Of a stretch of DNA of 64,000 nucleotides, positions 1-8,119 are shown one piece after another. Below the pieces are notes generated by a model. It made no database searches and had not been told where the DNA came from. It saw only the letters and a list, made by a program, of their open reading frames with translations. Source of the stretch: Eudoraea chungangensis (lineage in GTDB: Bacteria; Bacteroidota; Bacteroidia; Flavobacteriales; Flavobacteriaceae); assembly GCF_029360665.1 (NCBI RefSeq), contig NZ_JARDUB010000004.1:248001-312000 (forward strand), written 5' to 3'. The position numbers were made by a program, and so were the translations under genes. Numbering within the stretch: position 1 is the first letter of the stretch; each line of letters begins with the position of its first letter.

Positions 1-138
1 ATTACCCGTACATTCTTTCTGTTGCACTTGTCCTTCCCATATTAAACACATGGGCGACGGGCGTTACCCGCTATACTGCACTTCGGTGTCCGGACTTTCC
101 TCACTTTATTTGATAAAGCGCGATAAGGCCGCCTGTAA
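1..138 (-). ncRNA. rnpB: RNase P RNA (bacterial type A), 5' part; runs off the window start
   Basis: Read on the minus strand, positions 102-90 give the hallmark GAGGAAAGTCCGG of bacterial RNase P RNA, followed by a GCGGGTAACGCCCGTC block (about 72-57) and an ACAGAAAGAATG block (22-11) resembling the conserved CAGAAA region. The 5' helix strand (ACAGGCGGCC, about 138-128) precedes the hallmark by the expected distance. This is the catalytic RNA that matures tRNA 5' ends. The 3' half lies outside the window. The 5' end is estimated from a -7 element at 149-142 and may be off by a few bases. Confidence 0.9.
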
Positions 139-141
139 AGA

Positions 142-149
142 CAAAGGTA
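142..149 (-). promoter_or_regulatory. Flavobacterial -7 element for rnpB
   Basis: The minus strand reads TACCTTTG here, matching the Bacteroidota -7 consensus TAnnTTTG, a few bases before the inferred 5' end of RNase P RNA. No convincing TTG -33 element stands at the usual 17-23 nt distance, so the call rests on the -7 match and position. Confidence 0.5.
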
Positions 150-279
150 CAATTTAGTTTAGGGTGTCTAATTACTTTTAGCAAATTATAGCTTCTATTA
201 TTTTCTTACATTGGCGTTAATTGTTGATAAAAACTATTCATTATTAAGCAAAACAAACACTTTAATAAGGTGCTATTTC

Positions 280-287
280 TATATTTG
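280..287 (+). promoter_or_regulatory. Flavobacterial -7 element upstream of dnaX
   Basis: TATATTTG matches TAnnTTTG and lies 49 nt before the dnaX start codon, implying a leader of roughly 40 nt. No clear TTG -33 element is visible upstream. Confidence 0.45.
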
Positions 288-336
288 TAAGACAGCCTTT
301 CAATAGCTGAAGTAGCCATAAAACAAAAGCAAAGAT

Positions 337-2157
337 TTGGAACCCTTTATCGTATCGGCAAGAAAATACAGACCAAAGACATTTAAGGATGTCATAGGAC
401 AGCAAGCTATTACCAATACACTCCTAAATGCCATTGAACAAAATCATTTGGCACAGGCACTGCTCTTTTGTGGCCCCAGAGGAGTCGGAAAAACCACCTG
501 CGCACGTATTTTGGCAAAACAAATAAATCAGGATGGGGAAGAACATGGAGAAGAAGATTTTGCCTTTAATATCTTTGAACTAGACGCTGCTTCTAATAAT
601 TCGGTAGATGACATTAGAAATTTAATTGAACAGGTGCGTATTCCCCCTCAAGTAGGGAAATATAAGGTCTATATTATAGATGAAGTACACATGCTTTCTC
701 AGGCAGCTTTTAACGCTTTTTTGAAGACTCTTGAAGAACCACCTAAGCATGCCATTTTTATTTTGGCAACTACGGAGAAGCACAAAATTATTCCGACCAT
801 TCTCTCCCGATGTCAAATTTTTGATTTTAAGCGGATTACAGTTCGAGACGCCGCCGAATATCTAAAATATATTGCAGAGGAACAGGGTATTGAAGCAGAA
901 GAAGACGCCTTACTCATCATTGCACAAAAAGCAGATGGAGCAATGAGAGATGCACTATCAATATTTGACAGGGTTGTGAGTTTTGCAGGAAAAAACCTAA
1001 GTAGGGCTGTAGTCACAGAAAATCTAAATGTTCTGGACTACGAGACCTATTTTAGTATGACCGATATTTTGCTTGATAAAGACATCCCCAAAGCTCTAGT
1101 CTTTTTTAATGACATACTCGCCAAAGGTTTTGAAGGACATTATTTTATAAATGGCCTAGCATCACATTTTAGAGATTTGATGTTGTGCAAACACAAAGAA
1201 ACTATCTCCTTATTGGATGTTGGTGAATTGACCCAAAGAAAATACTTAGAACAAGCACAAAAAACCTCTAATTCTTTTCTTTTAAAGGGAATTGATTTAG
1301 CCAATACTTGCGACCTAAACTATAAATCTAGCAAAAATCAAAGGCTTTTAGTAGAACTAACCCTAATGAAAATTGCCTCCGTAGAATTCACCTCAGAAAA
1401 AAAAAAATCTGAGAGCCAACTAGGGGTTGGTATAGGTGAGATAAACCTTATTCCTACTGCATATTTTAAAAAGTTGGCGCCCTCGAAAAATGGAAATTCT
1501 ACCCCTCCTCAAATTTCTAATTCGTTTCACGGTAAAGAAAACCAGACCGCGGATGTAATTGAAGACGCTATGGAGATTCAAAATAGTGGCGTCCCCGAAC
1601 CTGTGCTTAAGGAAGAAGTTTTGTTTGAGACTGATAAAAATATAACAGAAATTATTAGCAAACCCGAGACGAGAATTAATATTAGTCCACGTGTAAAAAA
1701 AGTATCTGGTCTTTCATTATCTAGTCTTAAAGCGAAAAAAGAACACGAGTTAAAAAAGATAGAAGTAGTTATAGATGAAGACAACCTTCCTAAGGAAGTT
1801 TTTGAAAAAGAAACTTTTATGAAACTCTGGAATGAATATATCCTTCAACTAAACAAGGATGGAAAAAAAATAATGGCTTCTAATTTAAGCTCTAGTGAAC
1901 CTGAATTAATAAACGAGACCGAAGTTTGGCTTGAAATGCCAAATAGCACCATGAAAACCGAAATTGAAAGAGAGCAGTATCCCTTGCTTAGCTTTCTTCG
2001 TAAAAAGCTGAATAATTACAATATTGATCTGCACATCAAAGTAAATGAAGTACTAAATAAAAAATATGTGTATACCCCACAAGAAAAGTATGAGAAATTG
2101 CGGGAGATAAATCCTGCTCTTGAAGTTTTACGTAAAAAGTTTGATTTGGATATTTAG
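337..2157 (+). CDS. dnaX: DNA polymerase III subunit gamma/tau
   Basis: Clamp-loader ATPase that opens and places the sliding clamp and, as tau, links it to the polymerase core. The 606-residue product starts at TTG; the N-terminus MEPFIVSARKYRP matches flavobacterial DnaX, so this start is preferred. Walker A GPRGVGKT is at 46-53, the Walker B region IIDEVH at about 113-118, sensor TT near 145 and the SRC motif at 157-159. The four-cysteine zinc module usual after Walker A in E. coli-type DnaX is absent (an acidic spacer QDGEEHGEED is there instead), which I believe is normal for flavobacteria. After residue ~353 the sequence becomes low-complexity, then a tau-type C-terminal domain (about 490-606). 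An 11-A run begins at codon 354. The stop overlaps the convergent TMEM220-like gene by 4 nt. Confidence 0.97.
   Translation: MEPFIVSARKYRPKTFKDVIGQQAITNTLLNAIEQNHLAQALLFCGPRGVGKTTCARILAKQINQDGEEHGEEDFAFNIFELDAASNNSVDDIRNLIEQVRIPPQVGKYKVYIIDEVHMLSQAAFNAFLKTLEEPPKHAIFILATTEKHKIIPTILSRCQIFDFKRITVRDAAEYLKYIAEEQGIEAEEDALLIIAQKADGAMRDALSIFDRVVSFAGKNLSRAVVTENLNVLDYETYFSMTDILLDKDIPKALVFFNDILAKGFEGHYFINGLASHFRDLMLCKHKETISLLDVGELTQRKYLEQAQKTSNSFLLKGIDLANTCDLNYKSSKNQRLLVELTLMKIASVEFTSEKKKSESQLGVGIGEINLIPTAYFKKLAPSKNGNSTPPQISNSFHGKENQTADVIEDAMEIQNSGVPEPVLKEEVLFETDKNITEIISKPETRINISPRVKKVSGLSLSSLKAKKEHELKKIEVVIDEDNLPKEVFEKETFMKLWNEYILQLNKDGKKIMASNLSSSEPELINETEVWLEMPNSTMKTEIEREQYPLLSFLRKKLNNYNIDLHIKVNEVLNKKYVYTPQEKYEKLREINPALEVLRKKFDLDI
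1392..1413 (+). other. Candidate programmed slippage site in dnaX (A11 flanked by an inverted repeat)
   Basis: Eleven consecutive A (1397-1407) cover codons E354-K357 at the junction of domain III and the tau-specific region. The run is flanked by CTCAGA (1392-1397) and TCTGAG (1408-1413), a perfect 6-bp inverted repeat. A -1 shift meets TGA at 1410-1412; a +1 shift meets TAG at 1421-1423. Either yields a gamma-like protein of about 358-362 residues. In Thermus a run of A in dnaX produces gamma by transcriptional slippage; use of this site is inferred. Confidence 0.5.
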
Positions 2158-2501
2158 GGTTTAAATTTGCGAATGGCAATGGCATAAACAAACATCGTTA
2201 TTGCCAGTATCAGCATCCCAAGAGCTTCCCTACCTCTTTCTACATTTACTATATCTCCCTGACCAATCGTAACACCTTCAAACTGATCCGGCCAAGTACT
2301 AATTGTTATAATCACGTAGATAATACCTAAAATAATGGCGACCAAATATGGAAGCCTGTTTAGATAAAACAGAAAGGAAGCTAATGCAGCTGCACCATAT
2401 ATTGCATACCAATAAAAAACGTCCGGATCGTTATATTGGACATAGGCAGCCCAGAGGAACATAGCCCCAAAAATTAAAGAAAGATATTTAAGCGCTTTCA
2501 T
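2154..2501 (-). CDS. TMEM220-like small integral membrane protein
   Basis: 115 residues with about four hydrophobic segments (roughly 3-20, 29-46, 51-70 and 92-110). The AAYVQYNDPD motif near residues 18-27 followed by a Trp/Tyr-rich helix is the signature of the transmembrane family 220 (TMEM220, PF15071); molecular function is unknown for the family. It begins 2 nt after the eboF stop and is the last gene of the ebo operon, so it is co-transcribed with a membrane-linked metabolite traffic system, which suggests but does not prove a shared role. Its stop overlaps that of convergent dnaX. Confidence 0.8.
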   Translation of the reverse strand: MKALKYLSLIFGAMFLWAAYVQYNDPDVFYWYAIYGAAALASFLFYLNRLPYLVAIILGIIYVIITISTWPDQFEGVTIGQGDIVNVERGREALGMLILAITMFVYAIAIRKFKP

Positions 2502-2503
2502 GG

Positions 2504-3880
2504 CTAGGTAGAAATTAAATGTTGATAAATTAAATCATAAACCTCTGTGGCTAAGGGATTCTCTTTACCCAATGCCCCTTTATTATTGGTTATAAAAATA
2601 GGAAAATCTTCTTTCTCTTCCGGAATTCGACCATGAGAACCTTTTATCAAATTAGCCTTTAATGGGATTACGTCCATCACCGTCCTAAAGCCCATTTTCT
2701 TTTTCAATAATTTACCCACTACTTTAGGCATTACAAATGGATCATTTGGGTCTGTTAGCATCTCAACAGGATCATAGCCAGGTTTCTTATGAATGTCTAC
2801 CATTCTAGCAAAATCTGGCGCTACAGAGTCGTCTAGCCAAAAGTAATAGGTGAACCAAGAGTCTTTATCCGCTACTACTACCAAGTCGCCACATCTTGCA
2901 TGTTCTAAATGAGCATTTTTAATTTCCTGACCCGTCAAAACTTTTTCAACCCCTGGAACTTCTTTGAGAATGCTTTTTACTTCCTTTAAGATAGAGATAT
3001 CATTTAGGTAAATATGTGCTATTTGATGATCAGCAACAGCAAAAGCTTTGCTAGCCCCTGCGTCTAAAAGTTCAAGGCCTCTTTCTATCCGAATACTTAG
3101 AAGACCTGCATCACGTAAAACTCTATTTAAATGAATAGGGTTGGAAACATCTGTAATACCATATTCGGAGAGTATTATAATATTTGCCCCCTGCTCTTCG
3201 TAGTAATTTACTAGATTTTTAACGACCTCATCGATTTCGGTCAGGTCCTTGCCAATTTTTGAAAAATCCAAGCCATGGCGTTGGAGGTTATAATCTAAAT
3301 GTGGTAGGTAAACAAGTGTTAGGTCAGGATTGTTTTTTTTATCCGTTAAGATGGTTGCATCCGCAATCCATTTACTCGACTTTATAGAAGTCTTGGGTCC
3401 CCAAAAGTGAAATAATGGAAAGGTCCCTAATTCTTTTTGTAAATAATCTCTCAGATCTGCAGGATGAGAATATATATCCGGTATCTTACGACCATCCGCT
3501 AAATAGTTTGGTCTAGGAGTTACGCTGTAGTCTACGGAAGAATACATATTATACCACCAAAACATATTGGCACAGCGGAAGCTCGAGTCTATTTTTTTTA
3601 AAGCATCCCAGATCTTGTCACTTTCTACCAACTTATTGGACTGCCGCCAAAACTTCACTTCACACTCTTCTTTAAAATACCAACCATTACCTACTATACC
3701 ATGATCACTTGGCCACCTCCCAGTGAGATAGGTAGACTGGGCCGAGCAGGTAACCCCCGGAAGCATGGGCTCCACAGACGTAAAGGCTCCTCTGTCTAGA
3801 AAAGATTTAATAAAAGGAGTATGTACCCCAATAAGTCTTTCCGTGAGACCTACAATATTTAAAACTACCGTTTTCTGCAT
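2504..3880 (-). CDS. eboF: EboF-like alkaline phosphatase/nucleotide pyrophosphatase family protein
   Basis: 458-residue member of the type I phosphodiesterase/nucleotide pyrophosphatase (alkaline phosphatase) superfamily. The N-terminal strand MQKTVVLNIVGLT, the PGVTCSAQSTYLTG segment (about 41-54) with the expected nucleophilic Thr, and the HLDYNLQRHG metal-ligand region near 193 support a metallophosphoesterase fold. No signal peptide is obvious, so a cytoplasmic location is likely. It lies 2 nt downstream of eboE in the ebo operon. The family fold is clear; the substrate is unknown, and the symbol rests on operon context. Confidence 0.85.
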   Translation of the reverse strand: MQKTVVLNIVGLTERLIGVHTPFIKSFLDRGAFTSVEPMLPGVTCSAQSTYLTGRWPSDHGIVGNGWYFKEECEVKFWRQSNKLVESDKIWDALKKIDSSFRCANMFWWYNMYSSVDYSVTPRPNYLADGRKIPDIYSHPADLRDYLQKELGTFPLFHFWGPKTSIKSSKWIADATILTDKKNNPDLTLVYLPHLDYNLQRHGLDFSKIGKDLTEIDEVVKNLVNYYEEQGANIIILSEYGITDVSNPIHLNRVLRDAGLLSIRIERGLELLDAGASKAFAVADHQIAHIYLNDISILKEVKSILKEVPGVEKVLTGQEIKNAHLEHARCGDLVVVADKDSWFTYYFWLDDSVAPDFARMVDIHKKPGYDPVEMLTDPNDPFVMPKVVGKLLKKKMGFRTVMDVIPLKANLIKGSHGRIPEEKEDFPIFITNNKGALGKENPLATEVYDLIYQHLIST

Positions 3881-3882
3881 GC

Positions 3883-5079
3883 TTAAAATTTATCCTTAAA
3901 CCATTGTAGCTCGCGAATAATAGACTCTGCAAGATCTCTTTTTAACAAGGGAGGAAGAACTTCCCAGGTGTATGTTTCAATTTCCAAATGCTCGGTAATA
4001 CTCTTATCCTCTTTTAAAATCGATACGACTTTTAAGATATGATCTTGCGTAGAATACAACTGATCAAAGGATTCTAAAAATATTGGCACATGAAAATGTG
4101 CTCTTAACTCCTCTACTTTTTTCTTACTCTCTAAAACAAGAGGTAAGTCGTTATACGTCTTTATCCCTTTTTCGGTTTTCTCCGTTACTTGATGAAGATA
4201 AACTGGCTCATTAAACTTTTCTAAAGCCTCCCATACTTCCTTCTCATTTGTCTCTTTAAATAAGACTTTTAATGCCGCACTGACTTGTATTTTACCAATT
4301 TTTATCCCTGCCTCCTTTAATCTTCTAAAGGTTTCCTTTGGCTCTTCAAAAGCCAAGGAAAAATGACAAATATCGTAACAAAGCGTACAGTATTTTAGAG
4401 TAAGTTCTTTAGCCTTTTGACCATTTATACCGTATATCTCAAGTAGCCTTTCCGAAGCTATGGGCAACAAATAGGTTCGAAAAAAAGCTAAAACATCTTC
4501 CGTATTTTCTAAGAGGCCATCCGGTTCCGGCTCTATATCTAAATGCAAATACTTTCCCGTATTCTTTTCAATTTCAAAAAGGTGCACAATAATATCGGTA
4601 ATATTCTCAGCCCCTAGTTTAAAGACTTTAACCGTATCACTATTCGTTTTATGCCAATGCTTATAACTAACCGGAGAAGTGGAAATTCCGCCAGACATGC
4701 CATTGGGGAGAAGAAATGCCAGCTGATCAAATAATCGTTTGGTATAGTCTACCCGCTCTCGGGTAGTCCAATCTGGGTGATGAACCTTATCTTTAACTAC
4801 CTCCTTATGAAAGTTCCCATAAGGAAATCCATTCATAGTAAAAACATAAAGATTCTGAGAATCTAACCAATCCTTGAACTCTTGCAAATTATTACCCTCA
4901 TCTAATTCTTCACTTGCCTTATTAGACAAGCGCAAACCAATCCCAAAATCGTCATTTGCAGAAATCTGATCTTTAACCTTAGGAAGATAGCCTACTAAGC
5001 TGTTAAAAGTACTTTGCCAATCCTGGCCCGGGTGTATGTTGGTACAATAGGAAAGATGGTATGCATGCTGTAGTTTCAT
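3883..5079 (-). CDS. eboE: Metabolite traffic protein EboE (TIM-barrel, xylose isomerase-like)
   Basis: 398 residues with the layout of EboE proteins. The N-terminus LSYCTNIHPGQDW with following conserved segments (FTMNGFPYGNFH near 80, HLDIEPEPDG near 180, CYDICHFSLAFE near 233) fits the sugar phosphate isomerase/epimerase-like TIM barrel, with His, Asp and Glu able to bind a divalent metal. In cyanobacteria ebo genes are needed for movement of a scytonemin precursor to the periplasm; the exact chemistry of EboE is not known. The gene sits between eboD (4 nt gap) and eboF (2 nt gap). Confidence 0.9.
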   Translation of the reverse strand: MKLQHAYHLSYCTNIHPGQDWQSTFNSLVGYLPKVKDQISANDDFGIGLRLSNKASEELDEGNNLQEFKDWLDSQNLYVFTMNGFPYGNFHKEVVKDKVHHPDWTTRERVDYTKRLFDQLAFLLPNGMSGGISTSPVSYKHWHKTNSDTVKVFKLGAENITDIIVHLFEIEKNTGKYLHLDIEPEPDGLLENTEDVLAFFRTYLLPIASERLLEIYGINGQKAKELTLKYCTLCYDICHFSLAFEEPKETFRRLKEAGIKIGKIQVSAALKVLFKETNEKEVWEALEKFNEPVYLHQVTEKTEKGIKTYNDLPLVLESKKKVEELRAHFHVPIFLESFDQLYSTQDHILKVVSILKEDKSITEHLEIETYTWEVLPPLLKRDLAESIIRELQWFKDKF

Positions 5080-5083
5080 ACTA

Positions 5084-6250
5084 CTAAACTACCTTAATTT
5101 TTACTTTTTCGTTTAAAAGATTCACTGCTTTTTCCATTAACTGCAGATCTATTTCGTGTACGTCAAATTTATTTCCAATTCTATCGATTAAGGTAATTGT
5201 GAGCTGCCCCCCCAAATGCTCCCTAAATTCTTCGATTCCAGTTAACAGGGTCTGCAGATCTTTTTGACTAAAAATAGGTAGGCTTAAATCAAAACCTATT
5301 TTCTGCATCACTTCTAAAACCTCCGACCAAGTATCCTCTGATATGTAAGATAAGAGGTATGCATAGGAAAGGTCTAAGGCGATTCCTTTTGCCACAGCTT
5401 CTCCATGTCTTAAGGAATAAGCTGTCATATCTTCTAATTTATGCGCTGCCCAATGACCAAAGTCGAGCGGTCTTGATGATCCCGATTCAAAGGGATCTCC
5501 TCCTTTTGCTATATGCTCCATATGCATTTCTGCACATCTATAAATGGTATATAGCATTGCATCTTTATCTCGATTTTTTAGCTTTTCTGCTCTTTCTTTT
5601 ATCTCCTTATAAAAGTTAGCATCTTTTATTAGAGCCACTTTTAATGCTTCCGAAACACCTGCTATCCAATCTCGCTGTTCTAAGCTATCAAGAAAGTCTA
5701 TATCATTTATAATGGCATGAGGAACAGCAAAGGTTCCTATAAAATTCTTTTTATTAAAGGCATTTATACCATTTTTTACGCCTACTGCAGCATCATTCTG
5801 CGCAAGAACCGTAGTAGGTACCCTAATTAAACGAACTCCCCTGTGAGCTATAGTTGCAGCATATCCGGCCATATCAATTACCGCTCCTCCACCAATTATT
5901 ACAACGAATGAATGTCTACAAATAGCATTTTTATGTATTCCCTCCAAAATCTTCTCAACATTTTCTTGATCATTTTTTGCTGCTTCTCCTCCAGGGCAAA
6001 CAAGAATATCGGTAATTCTCAGGCTATCTTTAAAGGCCTCTCCATAGGCATCTATTTGCTTTAACAGCCAAGAATTTGCTTCCAAAAGTCCTGAATCTAC
6101 CACGAATAAGACCTTTACAATCTTTGAAGAATCACTAGGAGAAATAACCTCTTTTAAGAGCGTATTTTCTATACTAAAAATACCCTTGGTAAAATGTAAA
6201 CTATAGCTATAGTTCACTTTAAAAGACTGTTCAATAGGTTTTAAAAGCAT
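5084..6250 (-). CDS. eboD: EboD, 3-dehydroquinate synthase-like protein
   Basis: 388 residues of the dehydroquinate synthase/sugar phosphate cyclase superfamily. The NAD-binding GGGAVIDMAGYAA (about 121-133), VPTTVLAQNDAAVGVKNGIN (about 145-164), the KNFIGTF segment and the metal-binding histidines in DFGHWAAH and LRHGEAV are all present. Such paralogues are the EboD component and need not be the shikimate-pathway AroB. Its presence suggests cyclisation of a sugar phosphate substrate, which is inference. It begins 9 nt downstream of eboC and is followed after 4 nt by eboE. Confidence 0.9.
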   Translation of the reverse strand: MLLKPIEQSFKVNYSYSLHFTKGIFSIENTLLKEVISPSDSSKIVKVLFVVDSGLLEANSWLLKQIDAYGEAFKDSLRITDILVCPGGEAAKNDQENVEKILEGIHKNAICRHSFVVIIGGGAVIDMAGYAATIAHRGVRLIRVPTTVLAQNDAAVGVKNGINAFNKKNFIGTFAVPHAIINDIDFLDSLEQRDWIAGVSEALKVALIKDANFYKEIKERAEKLKNRDKDAMLYTIYRCAEMHMEHIAKGGDPFESGSSRPLDFGHWAAHKLEDMTAYSLRHGEAVAKGIALDLSYAYLLSYISEDTWSEVLEVMQKIGFDLSLPIFSQKDLQTLLTGIEEFREHLGGQLTITLIDRIGNKFDVHEIDLQLMEKAVNLLNEKVKIKVV

Positions 6251-6259
6251 GCTTACAAT

Positions 6260-7210
6260 TTAAGTAACTGCGAAAATTTTAGACAATACCACGGAGAGCG
6301 GCAACAATAGTAAAACAATCAGACCAAACATCCAAGTGTCAAAGGCCATTACAAAGGTAGCATCTAAAACAATTATAGATAATACTCCTGTAATCACCGC
6401 TTTCTTAATATTTAGAGGAGTATTCCTTCTAAACGCCTTAATTAGGGAAGTCATATTGAGAAAACCAAAAAGACCAAGGCACAATAACATACTCCAATTA
6501 TCTAAAATAGAAAAGGAATCAAAACCCTCACCTCCTGGGCTCTCCATCTCTACTTTATGTAACGCAATTGATATGAGAACGAGAAAAATCACCACAGCGT
6601 ATATAAAGGCAGCCTTAATAATATTACTTTTATTTTTACCGTGGACCTCACCTCGACTTATTAAGGTAATGGCAAATATGTAGAGCAAAGGAATAATCCC
6701 AAACCACCAGGAATCCATTTGGCCCCAAATAGCCATTCCCAAAATCAAATTAAGGGCCCTGCAAACCCCCATTGTCAATGGTCCTAAAAAATCGTGCTTT
6801 TTCGTAAATCCATCATAAACAAGAATGGCACTTGCCAAGCCTGCAGCTACTATTCCAGCTGTCGTAGCTACGAAAAAAGCTAACACAATGCCAAAAACGA
6901 GTAACAATACCCCAGTCACGGTAGCTAGCTCAACAGACACCATTCCCTGAGGAATAGGACGCTCTGGTCTTTCAACTAAGTCAATCTTATAATCAAAAAC
7001 ATCATTTAGAACTACTCCTCCAGCATAGAGTACTGTTGAAGAAAGCAATAAAACTAAAAAGCTAAATCCCTGCTGCGAAAGACCCGGACCTTCCAAAATA
7101 TCGCTAATGCCTAGGCCGGCAATAGCGGCTCCGGCAAATATATCTGCCATAGCCGTAGGAAGATTAGCCGGACGGCAGAGTCTTAATAGACCATGGATGA
7201 CTCTTCCCAT
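6260..7210 (-). CDS. eboC: EboC, UbiA-like membrane prenyltransferase
   Basis: 316-residue polytopic protein with about eight to nine hydrophobic helices. The first aspartate-rich motif NDVFDYKIDLVERPERPIP (about 70-88) is the UbiA-type NDxxDxxxD motif for prenyl diphosphate/Mg binding; a second loop (VYDGFTKKHDFLGP) is less canonical. EboC proteins are UbiA-like; whether they transfer a prenyl group or form a lipid-linked carrier step is unknown. The start codon directly abuts the eboB stop, consistent with translational coupling. Confidence 0.9.
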   Translation of the reverse strand: MGRVIHGLLRLCRPANLPTAMADIFAGAAIAGLGISDILEGPGLSQQGFSFLVLLLSSTVLYAGGVVLNDVFDYKIDLVERPERPIPQGMVSVELATVTGVLLLVFGIVLAFFVATTAGIVAAGLASAILVYDGFTKKHDFLGPLTMGVCRALNLILGMAIWGQMDSWWFGIIPLLYIFAITLISRGEVHGKNKSNIIKAAFIYAVVIFLVLISIALHKVEMESPGGEGFDSFSILDNWSMLLCLGLFGFLNMTSLIKAFRRNTPLNIKKAVITGVLSIIVLDATFVMAFDTWMFGLIVLLLLPLSVVLSKIFAVT

Positions 7211-8119
7211 CTATTTAATTTCATCCGTGTCAATCCTGGGTTCCTGCCCACGAAGAACACTGTTATCATTATAAAGCACCGACTGATTTATTCCTTTTGC
7301 CTCTAACCAATGAGCTTCTTTCATATTACCATTCTTGCTAAAAGCATCGAGTGCATTTTGATAACATGTCTTTATTACATCTTCTTTTGCAATACCTTTT
7401 TTCAACATTAAGGCCGCAGTTTTTGGCACCGCCAAAGGGTCACTTACACCCCAGTCTGCCGAGCTATCTACAATAATATTATCACTACCAAACTTTCTAA
7501 CCACTTCTACCATTCGTTCATTACCCATTTTTGTTTTAGGATAAATAGTAAAAGCAGCAATAAAACCTCGGTCTAAAACCTCTTTAACCGTCTCTTCATT
7601 ATTGTGATCAATAATGACATTACCTGGATCTAATTGATGTTCTAAACAAACTTCCATGCTTTTAATAGTCCCTGATTTTTTATCCCGATGTGGTGTATGA
7701 ACTTGCACCGTCATGTTTAGCTCTTTAGCCATTTCTAATTGTGCTCTAAAATACTTGTCTTCAGCAGGAGTCTGGTCATCATAACCAATCTCACCAATAG
7801 CCACAACATTTTCTTTATGCAAGTACAAAGGTAACAGCTCAATAACTTGCTCTGCCAGAGCCTCATTATTCGCTTCTTTTGAATTGAGACCTATTGTGCA
7901 ATAATGCTTTATCCCAAACTGGCTGGCTCTAAAAGGCTCCCATCCCACAAGGCTGCTAAAATAATCTTGGAAAGAACCTACCTGTGTCCTGGGCTGACCC
8001 AGCCAAAACGATGGCTCAATTACGGCAACTACACCGGCTGCTGCCATAGCCTCGTAATCATCAGTAGTTCTCGAAGTCATGTGTACATGTGGGTCTATGA
8101 TCATCATTTTGTCATTCAT
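7211..8119 (-). CDS. eboB: EboB, TatD family metal-dependent hydrolase
   Basis: 302-residue TIM-barrel amidohydrolase of the TatD family. DPHVHMTSRT at about 9-18 supplies the HxH metal ligands, AIGEIGYDD near 133 the bridging Glu, QVHTPHRDK near 159 and DHNNEE near 190 further His ligands, and VDSSADWG near 237 the final Asp. The start ATG overlaps the eboA stop in a 4-nt ATGA. Substrate unknown; the EboB assignment comes from family plus position. Confidence 0.88.
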   Translation of the reverse strand: MNDKMMIIDPHVHMTSRTTDDYEAMAAAGVVAVIEPSFWLGQPRTQVGSFQDYFSSLVGWEPFRASQFGIKHYCTIGLNSKEANNEALAEQVIELLPLYLHKENVVAIGEIGYDDQTPAEDKYFRAQLEMAKELNMTVQVHTPHRDKKSGTIKSMEVCLEHQLDPGNVIIDHNNEETVKEVLDRGFIAAFTIYPKTKMGNERMVEVVRKFGSDNIIVDSSADWGVSDPLAVPKTAALMLKKGIAKEDVIKTCYQNALDAFSKNGNMKEAHWLEAKGINQSVLYNDNSVLRGQEPRIDTDEIK

